The notes below the pieces were generated by a model. It saw only the letters and a program-made list of their open reading frames with translations, was not told the DNA's origin and ran no database searches. From the NCBI GenBank assembly GCA_021372375.1, contig JAJFUN010000171.1, forward strand, positions 1-41,673: a stretch of 41,673 nucleotides of DNA. The letters are read 5' to 3'. This stretch comes from Pelosinus sp. Its GTDB lineage: Bacteria; Bacillota; Negativicutes; Propionisporales; Propionisporaceae. Positions 18,091 through 24,303 of this stretch are shown here, one piece after another. Position 1 is the first letter of the stretch. The number at the start of each line of letters is the position of its first letter. Position numbers and translations under genes: made by a program.

Positions 18091-18125
18091 AAATATAAAA
18101 AGCCTTTCGGCAAGAACCGAAAGGC
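18091..18125 (-). terminator. Intrinsic terminator ending the pan leader RNA
   Basis: Stem GCCTTTCGG / CCGAAAGGC (18117-18125 pairs with 18102-18110 on the minus strand), followed by a five-base U run and an A/U tail. It lies about 80 nt before the DUF2520 start, in a position suited to attenuation. Confidence 0.85.
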
Positions 18126-18260
18126 ACACAAAACTCTTGTGCTATGACCTCCCGTCTCAGTCCGTTGTGGATCCAAGCGGTTTATCTTAGTTATGGTTTT
18201 AGGTATTAGCTACTTCCTATAGTGCAGCTCCTAGGATACCGCCTACAAGTAACTTTATTC
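18126..18260 (-). ncRNA. Structured leader RNA or small RNA upstream of the pan operon
   Basis: A transcript would start near 18260 and end at the terminator at 18091. It contains several possible pairings: GCGGU with ACCGC about 65 nt apart, GGUAU with AUACC enclosing CCUA/UAGG, GAC..GUC around GACUGAGACGGGAGGUC, and CACAA/UUGUG next to the terminator. No TPP, T-box, SAM, lysine or glycine motif fits. It may be a riboswitch or attenuator of pantothenate genes (the known pan-type motif is one candidate) or a stand-alone 6S-like RNA; both have about this size. I cannot decide between these. Confidence 0.5.
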
Positions 18261-18266
18261 GTTTCG

Positions 18267-18295
18267 ATAATAACACAACTCTTTATGCAATGCAA
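18267..18295 (-). promoter_or_regulatory. Promoter of the pan leader RNA
   Basis: TTGCAT (-35, 18290-18295) and TATTAT (-10, 18267-18272) on the minus strand, separated by exactly 17 bp. The expected start is near 18260. Confidence 0.65.
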
Positions 18296-18320
18296 TACCT
18301 TGGGTGAAATTTGGAAAAAT

Positions 18321-18348
18321 AAAAAAACACTCGCAAAAGTGTCTTTTT
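18321..18348 (-). terminator. Short terminator after the 64-residue ORF
   Basis: Stem ACACT/AGTGT with an A/T-rich continuation and a seven-T run on the minus strand, directly after the stop at 18356. It also isolates the pan promoter from upstream transcription. Confidence 0.65.
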
Positions 18349-18355
18349 ATATCTA

Positions 18356-18550
18356 TTAACTGCCTGCCATAGCCGGTTTGCCTATTATATTCTGAATATG
18401 CATTTCAATCCGGCCTGTCCGGTTTTTAGCCACGATAATACGCTGATTTACACCAATGGAATTTGGTTTAATATCAAAACAAATTCGGTTATTTACAGTA
18501 TCCCAGATAATATCTTTGGCCTGACACGTATTTGTCTGCACTAATTCCAT
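18356..18550 (-). CDS. Small conserved-looking protein, unknown
   Basis: A 64-residue ORF I do not recognise. From ATG 18550, with GGGGG four to five bases upstream, it reads MELVQTNTCQAKDIIWDTVN, then FDIKPNSIGVNQRIIVAKNRTGRIEMHIQN. Alternating hydrophobic residues suggest a small beta-rich fold; there is one Cys and no membrane segment. It has its own ribosome site and terminator, which supports a real gene. It lies downstream of the helicase gene on the same strand, 85 bp apart. Confidence 0.6.
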   Translation of the reverse strand: MELVQTNTCQAKDIIWDTVNNRICFDIKPNSIGVNQRIIVAKNRTGRIEMHIQNIIGKPAMAGS

Positions 18551-18634
18551 ATATCCCCCAGCTCTCTTCGTCATTTCTATCTTTATTATTTCACAGACAA
18601 ATACTACTTAACATATGTCTTAAGTCCTATTTTT

Positions 18635-21013
18635 CTAGGCCTTATTTCCCATATTTTCCCAAAACGTTTTTATTCTTTTAGCCAAACTTTGGCTATCGCT
18701 GACATAAATACTGCCACGCCACTCTGGAGGAAACAGGCGGCGATATCTAGTGTGAGAAAACCGCTCATCAATTAATAGCACAATACCTTGGTCTGCTTCG
18801 GTGCGTATGACCCGCCCGGCCGCTTGCAGCACTTTATTCATACCCGGATACATATACGCGTATTCAAAACCACAGCCCTTTGACTGAAAAAAATCCCTGA
18901 TAATTTCCCGTTCCCGGCAAACCTGCGGCAGTCCTACGCCAACAATAATTGCGCCGATTAAACATTCCCCAGGCAAATCAACCCCTTCGCCAAAGGCCCC
19001 GCCTAGTACCGCAAAGCCGACAAGCGTTTCCTTATTTAATGCGGTAAACTGATTTAGAAACAGCGTACGGTCTTCTTCCTTCATATCCCCTGACTGACAA
19101 ATGGTTTTTATCTCTGGATACATAAGGCAAAATGACTGATAAATTTGGTTAAGGTACTGATAGGAAGGGAAAAAAACCAAATAGTTGCCGTTTTTTTTAG
19201 AAATGACTGTGGCAATGCTTTCCACAACCTGCCCATAAGTAAGTACTCGCATTTTATAAGTTGTACTAATTGTATCCGCGACCAAGAGGCACAAGTTGTG
19301 GCGTGAAAAAGGCGAAGCCACGCTTAGTATTCCATCTTGCACTCTGCCGCCAAGAATTTTCCGGAAATATTCGAGCGGCGTCAAGGTTGCCGAAAAAAGC
19401 ACCGCACTTCTACCGCGTTCTAAGGCCTGGCTTAAGAGAAAAGACGGATCAACACAAAATAACTTTACCCTTACATCCTCTTTGCCGTCCTCAAGGATTC
19501 TTTCGGCATAAGTAATATATTTATCATCATAACTTTCAAATACCCGCAAAAAACCATAGACAGCAAAATATTCGTCCAGCAGGGCCTCACGAAATTCAGC
19601 CTCGTCATTTTGGGCCAGCCATTCTTCCGCCAAACCAAGAAATCTATATAAAAGCGGTATAATATCCTGCGGCGCTTCTTTATTAATAAAATAGTTATTC
19701 TCTGCTGTTTCCCCGCACAGCTTGCCGATACTCAAGAGTTTTGTATTAATTGACCCTGCCGCCTTTGAGAGCTTGGGCAAAGTAGCTTTGACCGCACGCT
19801 TTAGGGCTAAAAAGGGCCGTTTATTAAGTTCAGCCGAAAACATTTCTCTGGCCCTGTCCACAAGGTTATGTGCTTCATCAATTAAAAAACAATACTCGCC
19901 GCCTTCCGCAAAAAAGCGTTTGAGATATACTCTAGGATCAAAAACATAGTTATAGTCGCAGATCACTGCGTCAGCCCACAAAGCTAAGTCAAGCGAAAAT
20001 TCAAACGGACAAATACTATGTTTACGGGCGTAATCTTCAATGGTACTGCGCGTAAAAATCTCATCCATAAAACTGTCCGTCAGCGCGATATTTACCCGGT
20101 CAAAATACCCTTTGGCATAGGAACATTCTTCCGCGCTGCAAGCCGCCCCAGGCGTAAAGCAAACTTTTTCTTTTGCCGTAAGTGTCACGGTTTTAAACTT
20201 TAGCCCACATTGCCGTAATCTATCAAAGGCCTCTTCCGCCAAACTCCGGGTCACAGTTTTAGCGGTCAAGAAAAATATTTTTTCTACAAGACCTTGGCCT
20301 ACCGCCTTTACCGCTGGGAAAATAGTCGCAATGGTTTTGCCTGTACCGGTAGGGGCCTGAGCATATAGTCTCCGCCTGCCGCCAATAGCCTTATAGACTG
20401 TAACAGCTAATTGTCGCTGCCCCTCCCGATATGTTTTAAAAGGAAATGGAAGCCCATCGGCTGAAGCATTCCGTACTTCTCTCCAGCTCTGCAGCCGCTC
20501 CGCCCAGTCAAAATACCTGTTGACAAGCTCACTAAAAAACTCCTGCAGCTCCTTTTGCGTAAAGACTTTCCAAAACTTCTTAATCTCTAACGTATCAAGC
20601 TGGCAATAAGTAAGCTGGACTTTAATATCTGTCAGCTCCTTCTCTTCAGCATAAATAAACGCATAGCACTTGGCCTGCGCCCAATACAAAGGATAATGGC
20701 TTGCTTCAAGCAGCGCCAGCGGCTTTGTCGTAGATTTAATCTCATCAATCGTCACAGCCCCTGACGCTTCCGTAATAATGCCATCAGCCCGCCCGCCAAC
20801 CTCGAGCACAAGACTATTTCGCTTAAACTGATAAGTCAACGTCACTTCCGCTTGATACTCTGCGCCCTGTTCCTTTTGAATCTTCCGATGAATCCGTCCA
20901 CCCTCAAGCGCCCGGCTGGAGCTTACAAATCCCCCGCCGGTCAAATCCCCTGAACGTAAGATAAACTCCACCAAATCGCGCACTGATATTTTTACAACTT
21001 CGCCTATACTCAT
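18635..21013 (-). CDS. XPD/DinG-like Fe-S helicase with N-terminal PD-(D/E)XK nuclease domain
   Basis: Superfamily 2 DNA helicase of 792 residues for DNA repair. The N-terminal ~180 residues carry a RecB/Cas4-like nuclease pattern: GRADGIITE (Asp) followed by VTIDEIKST (E-x-K). The helicase core follows: Walker A APTGTGKTIAT, DEAH box FLIDEAHNLVDRA, and C-terminal motifs AVLFSATLTPLEYF and QAAGRVIRTEADQGI. Between motifs I and II, Cys residues in KVCFTPGAACSAEECSYAK and HSICPFEF fit the XPD-type [4Fe-4S] cluster. It probably tracks 5'-3' on ssDNA. The SD GAGGTAG precedes the ATG. It stands alone. Confidence 0.9.
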   Translation of the reverse strand: MSIGEVVKISVRDLVEFILRSGDLTGGGFVSSSRALEGGRIHRKIQKEQGAEYQAEVTLTYQFKRNSLVLEVGGRADGIITEASGAVTIDEIKSTTKPLALLEASHYPLYWAQAKCYAFIYAEEKELTDIKVQLTYCQLDTLEIKKFWKVFTQKELQEFFSELVNRYFDWAERLQSWREVRNASADGLPFPFKTYREGQRQLAVTVYKAIGGRRRLYAQAPTGTGKTIATIFPAVKAVGQGLVEKIFFLTAKTVTRSLAEEAFDRLRQCGLKFKTVTLTAKEKVCFTPGAACSAEECSYAKGYFDRVNIALTDSFMDEIFTRSTIEDYARKHSICPFEFSLDLALWADAVICDYNYVFDPRVYLKRFFAEGGEYCFLIDEAHNLVDRAREMFSAELNKRPFLALKRAVKATLPKLSKAAGSINTKLLSIGKLCGETAENNYFINKEAPQDIIPLLYRFLGLAEEWLAQNDEAEFREALLDEYFAVYGFLRVFESYDDKYITYAERILEDGKEDVRVKLFCVDPSFLLSQALERGRSAVLFSATLTPLEYFRKILGGRVQDGILSVASPFSRHNLCLLVADTISTTYKMRVLTYGQVVESIATVISKKNGNYLVFFPSYQYLNQIYQSFCLMYPEIKTICQSGDMKEEDRTLFLNQFTALNKETLVGFAVLGGAFGEGVDLPGECLIGAIIVGVGLPQVCREREIIRDFFQSKGCGFEYAYMYPGMNKVLQAAGRVIRTEADQGIVLLIDERFSHTRYRRLFPPEWRGSIYVSDSQSLAKRIKTFWENMGNKA

Positions 21014-21135
21014 AACACTACCTCAGAACATATGTACTATCTTTATTATACTATAAAAGAGGCTGACGCACTAAGATAATTTAGTACGAAGCTTCTTTGT
21101 CTGCTGCTTCTTCTGTCTGTTTACGAAATATAAGC

Positions 21136-21181
21136 TAAATAATATTAACGCCTGGACAAGAAATAAATACCTGTCCAGGCT
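21136..21181. repeat. 46-bp hairpin direct repeat, left copy (VWA gene terminator)
   Basis: Starts TAAATAATATTAACGCCTGG and ends CCTGTCCAGGCT; it contains a GCCTGGACA/TGTCCAGGC stem. It is identical to 24184-24229 at all but two positions and in the same orientation. Here it sits 22 bp after the stop of the minus-strand VWA gene and probably terminates it. Confidence 0.8.
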
Positions 21182-21202
21182 CCAAAAAATCTGTATAAAG
21201 TC

Positions 21203-23071
21203 TTATTCTGCGCCTTCAAGCAATTGGCTGACTTCCACCAGCTTAATGAATTCGGCGCGATAGCCTTCCTCATCCTGACCTTTACTGCCCTTAGACAATT
21301 TTAGCACCTCGTTATACGAAGCATTTCCCTTAAATTCTGATTTTCTGAGCAGCATAGCATACTCTGCTACACCTGCCGCAAAGCGAAAATTATCTGAGGT
21401 ATTTTCCATACTCAGCATATCCTGAGCGCCAACATGTTTGCTGAATAAAATACTGCCATCTTCATTTGGTTTTTTATACCGCACCTTTACCAGCATCAAA
21501 TCGCTGCTGGGAATAATCTCAGGCTTCTGGTATTGAAGCGAATCAACATTTGCCGTCTTTTCCCTAGAGCCAACGGAAATGATTTCATAGAACGCTGTCA
21601 CACTATGTCCTGCGCCCATATCACCGGCATCCACTTTATCATTATTAAAATCTTCCTTATTCAATACCCTATCTTCATAGCCTACAAGTTTATACGCTTT
21701 TACTTGAGCCGGATTGAATTCCACCTGGAGTTTTACGTCTTTAGCAATAGTAAATAAGGTTCCGGCCAGCTGATTTCCTGCTACTTTCTTGGCCTCGGAT
21801 GCTGTGTCAATATAGGCATAATTCCCGTTGCCGTTATCAGCCAGCGTCTCCATTTTGTTGTCTTTGTAATTACCCATGCCAAAACCAAGCACGCTGAGGA
21901 AAATTCCCTTATCCCGTTTTTCTTTGATTAAGTCAAGAAGTCCTGCCTCGCTTTGCACCCCTACGTTAAAATCCCCGTCAGTAGCTAATACAATTCGATT
22001 ATTGCCCTCTTGTTTAAAGTTTTTTTGCGCCAGCTCATACGCCAGCTGAATACCGCTGCTGCCATTTGTCGAGCCGCCTGCCGTAAGTCCGTCAAGCGCT
22101 TTTAGTATTTTGGCTTTTTCACTGCCGGAAGCCGAATCCAGGAGAACATCAGTATGCCCGGCATAGGTGACAATTGATATGCTGTCCTGCGGGCGCATTT
22201 GATTGACCATCATTTTAATTGTTGTCTTTACAAGCGGCAGTTTATTAGGTTCATACATTGAACCGGATACATCAATGAGAAATACCAAATTCATCGGCGG
22301 AATTTCCGTTATATCAATGTTTTTCCCTTTAAGCCCAATCATCACCAAAGAATGCTCCGGATTCCATGGACAAGGCGCCGCCTCTGTTGTAACACTAAAC
22401 GGATGCTCTTGATTAGGCTGCGGATAATCATACGCAAAATAATTAATCATTTCTTCAATTCGTACGGCGCCAGTATGAGGCAGCTGTCCTGAATTGATAA
22501 AGCGGCGTACATTACTATAGGAAGCTGTATCAACATCAATAGAAAAAGTAGATAGCGGAGACGTAAGCACATCCTGAAATACATTTTCCTTTACTGCTTT
22601 ATATCCTTCCGTGTTAAAGCCTGGAAAAGGGGTAATTGGCACAAAACTAGTCCCTGCGGGGGAAACATTATAATTAGAATCTAGCCTGAGCCTGGCCTCC
22701 CCGGAGAAGCCTATTGCCGGCTTTGGGATCCCATAATACTGTCCCTTGACCAAAAGTATGGCGTGCTGTTTATCCCGAAAGACAGGCGCAATAGTATATT
22801 TCCGACTAAGCGCCTTAAAAATCTCTGTTAATGTTTCATTGTTCGCTATTTCTAGATCAACAGTTTGTCCCGCTGTCTCCGGCACACAAACTACTTTGAC
22901 TCCTGTCTGGCTGCTTAAAAACTCCGCGACCTCAGTCAGGTCCGCCCCCTTAAAGCTTGCGGCCTCCTTAACCACCATCTTATCAGTAGTATCTGCCAGA
23001 CTACCCTCGGCTGCCTGCACCGTAGAAAAACTAAACATCAACACAGCGGCTAAAATTAATCGCTTAATCAT
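21203..23071 (-). CDS. Secreted VWA domain protein (YfbK-like) with N-terminal STN-like domain
   Basis: A 622-residue exported protein. A signal peptide (1-20, LILAAVLMFSFSTVQA) leads to a secretin/TonB short N-terminal-like domain (about 35-105, SFKGADLTEVAEFLSSQTGV ... ILLVKGQYYG), then a YfbK-type region (ENVFQDVLTSPLSTFSIDVD). The VWA domain has an intact MIDAS: DVSGSM, the Thr in TAGGSTNGSSG, and Asp in ATDGDFNVG. A C-terminal DUF3520-like part follows (KVRYKKPNEDGS). Metal-dependent adhesion or assembly of an envelope complex is likely; the ligand is unknown. GGGGG precedes the ATG. It is divergent from ppnP, with a 32-bp palindrome between them. Confidence 0.88.
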   Translation of the reverse strand: MIKRLILAAVLMFSFSTVQAAEGSLADTTDKMVVKEAASFKGADLTEVAEFLSSQTGVKVVCVPETAGQTVDLEIANNETLTEIFKALSRKYTIAPVFRDKQHAILLVKGQYYGIPKPAIGFSGEARLRLDSNYNVSPAGTSFVPITPFPGFNTEGYKAVKENVFQDVLTSPLSTFSIDVDTASYSNVRRFINSGQLPHTGAVRIEEMINYFAYDYPQPNQEHPFSVTTEAAPCPWNPEHSLVMIGLKGKNIDITEIPPMNLVFLIDVSGSMYEPNKLPLVKTTIKMMVNQMRPQDSISIVTYAGHTDVLLDSASGSEKAKILKALDGLTAGGSTNGSSGIQLAYELAQKNFKQEGNNRIVLATDGDFNVGVQSEAGLLDLIKEKRDKGIFLSVLGFGMGNYKDNKMETLADNGNGNYAYIDTASEAKKVAGNQLAGTLFTIAKDVKLQVEFNPAQVKAYKLVGYEDRVLNKEDFNNDKVDAGDMGAGHSVTAFYEIISVGSREKTANVDSLQYQKPEIIPSSDLMLVKVRYKKPNEDGSILFSKHVGAQDMLSMENTSDNFRFAAGVAEYAMLLRKSEFKGNASYNEVLKLSKGSKGQDEEGYRAEFIKLVEVSQLLEGAE

Positions 23072-23210
23072 ATTATTCCCCCATCTTTATTATAATTAAC
23101 TTACATCTTCCTCATAATTTGGCCGGCTATTATCACTCCAAAAAAATCACTATTATGAATTCAATAAAATCCGTCAAACTCCTTCCATTAACTTGAATCT
23201 GTGGAAAATA

Positions 23211-23242
23211 AATATTATTAGCAATTAATTGCTAATAATATT
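23211..23242. promoter_or_regulatory. 32-bp perfect palindrome in a divergent promoter region
   Basis: AATATTATTAGCAATT followed by its exact reverse complement, with no spacer. It lies between the VWA gene (minus) and ppnP (plus), about 95 bp before the ppnP start. The TTAGCAA..TTGCTAA core resembles operators bound by dimeric winged-helix regulators (MarR-type) in general form; the regulator is not known. Confidence 0.6.
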
Positions 23243-23284
23243 GTCTGCTATACAGAAAATATATCTTTATTAAAGAATATAAAG

Positions 23285-23290
23285 TATAAT
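23285..23290 (+). promoter_or_regulatory. Possible -10 element of ppnP
   Basis: TATAAT 47 bp before the ppnP ATG. No clear -35 is seen. The 32-bp palindrome ends 42 bp upstream, where it could influence this promoter. Confidence 0.4.
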
Positions 23291-23336
23291 TATGCTAAAA
23301 ATAAACTTTTAATAACATAACTTTGGAGGTATTTAT

Positions 23337-23657
23337 ATGAATCAGTTCGATAACGTAAGTATTGTAAAAGCCGCTAACATTTATTTTGACGGCAAAGTAA
23401 CCAGCCGTACCGTATTGTTCGCCGATGGTACCCGAAAGACCCTTGGCATTATGCTACCAGGTGATTATGACTTTGGCACGGCTGAGGCGGAAATTATGGA
23501 AATTACTGCAGGTGAAATGCTTGTACTGCTGCCAGGCAAGACCGAATGGGAAAAGGTTGTAGGCGGACAAACCTTTAATGTGCCGGCTAATTCCCGCTTT
23601 AAATTGCAAGTAAAAACTGTTGCTGACTATTGCTGTTCTTATGTCAAAGCAATATAA
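23337..23657 (+). CDS. ppnP: Pyrimidine/purine nucleoside phosphorylase PpnP
   Basis: A 106-residue cupin-fold protein of the PpnP (formerly YaiE/DUF1255) family, a broad-range nucleoside phosphorylase releasing base and ribose-1-phosphate. The pattern is clear: [61 protein letters not shown] and ANSRFKLQV. It has standard length and GGAGG before the ATG. It forms a two-gene unit with the C_GCAxxG_C_C gene, 13 bp apart. A distinct enzyme from DeoD (2804), so the organism has two phosphorolytic salvage routes. Confidence 0.93.
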   Translation: MNQFDNVSIVKAANIYFDGKVTSRTVLFADGTRKTLGIMLPGDYDFGTAEAEIMEITAGEMLVLLPGKTEWEKVVGGQTFNVPANSRFKLQVKTVADYCCSYVKAI

Positions 23658-23670
23658 AGAGGTGTCTCCT

Positions 23671-24078
23671 ATGCTAACTGAACTTATACTGCAAGGCTTC
23701 GGCGAAAAGGAAGACCTTAACTGCGCCGAAAAAATACTATCCGGCGCCAACCAGGCCTATCAGCTAAATTTGCCTCCCGCCCAGCTAAAAATTGCTGCCG
23801 GATTTGGCGGCGGTATGGCAATCGGCAGTGTCTGCGGAGCACTGACCTCCTCGGTAATGGTGCTCAGCCTGCTGTTTACCGAAAGTACAGGCCACCAAAG
23901 TCCAAGGCTAAAGCCGCTCATTCAGGAACTCTTTACTGAATACAAAGAGGCTATGGAAAGCATTAACTGCAGCGAGCTTAAGACTTTGCACTATACGCCG
24001 GAAGTTAAATGCAAAAAAGTAATTGCGGCTGCCGCGCAAGTTCTAGATAAAATTGTTAGTCGCGAAAGAGGTAAATAA
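23671..24078 (+). CDS. C_GCAxxG_C_C family redox protein
   Basis: A 135-residue protein of the C_GCAxxG_C_C family, small helical proteins with spaced Cys, thought to be redox-active or metal-binding. The first Cys is in DLNCAEKILSGANQ, then GFGGGMAIGSVCGALTSSV (the GC[AG]xxG-like part), a Cys in SINCSELK and one in VKCKKVIAAAAQVL. The ATG at 23671 was chosen because AGAGGTGT lies just upstream and it follows the ppnP stop closely; an earlier in-frame ATG overlaps ppnP. Such proteins are frequent in strict anaerobes. The stop codon lies in the AAAACGCT repeat. Confidence 0.88.
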   Translation: MLTELILQGFGEKEDLNCAEKILSGANQAYQLNLPPAQLKIAAGFGGGMAIGSVCGALTSSVMVLSLLFTESTGHQSPRLKPLIQELFTEYKEAMESINCSELKTLHYTPEVKCKKVIAAAAQVLDKIVSRERGK

Positions 24079-24178
24079 AACGCTATGCGTTTTTAAAACT
24101 ACAAGAAAGTAATTAACGTTTCGGCAATTTTAGAAAAGTAATCTATAGATGATTAGCCCGAAATGTTATACTTTCTTA
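24074..24178. repeat. AAAACGCT intergenic repeat, copy 1
   Basis: Starts at the stop codon of the preceding gene: AATAAAACGCTATGCG, TTTTTAAAACTACAAGAAAG. It ends with CCGAAATGTTATACTTTCTT, which is an imperfect inverted copy of AAGAAAGTAATTAACGTTTCGG minus two bases. Related sequences lie at 33192-33277 and 39788-39827. No protein is encoded. Confidence 0.65.
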
Positions 24179-24183
24179 GCTAG

Positions 24184-24236
24184 TAAATAATATTAATGCC
24201 TGGACAAGGAATAAATACCTGTCCAGGCTTATTTTT
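24184..24236 (+). terminator. 46-bp hairpin direct repeat, right copy (terminator of ppnP unit)
   Basis: Same 46-bp unit as 21136-21181, with stem GCCTGGACA/TGTCCAGGC followed here by TTATTTTT on the plus strand. It is a good terminator for the ppnP operon and gives a direct repeat bounding a 3-kb block. Confidence 0.75.
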
Positions 24237-24303
24237 GCAGGTTAATACAGAAAAATGTCGAATAATTTAAAATAATAACAACAAGGGGGAAACCGCATTA
24301 GTT

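Noticed and set aside
18126..18260. TPP riboswitch suggested by CUGAGA in the pan leader
   Set aside because: The rest of the thi-box (the ACCC...GAACCUGAUC part) is missing, and the downstream genes are not thiamine genes.
21053..21090. Possible third copy of the GGGGCTGT MITE end (GAGGCTGACGCACTAAG)
   Set aside because: Only one end-like segment is present, with several differences and no matching second end.
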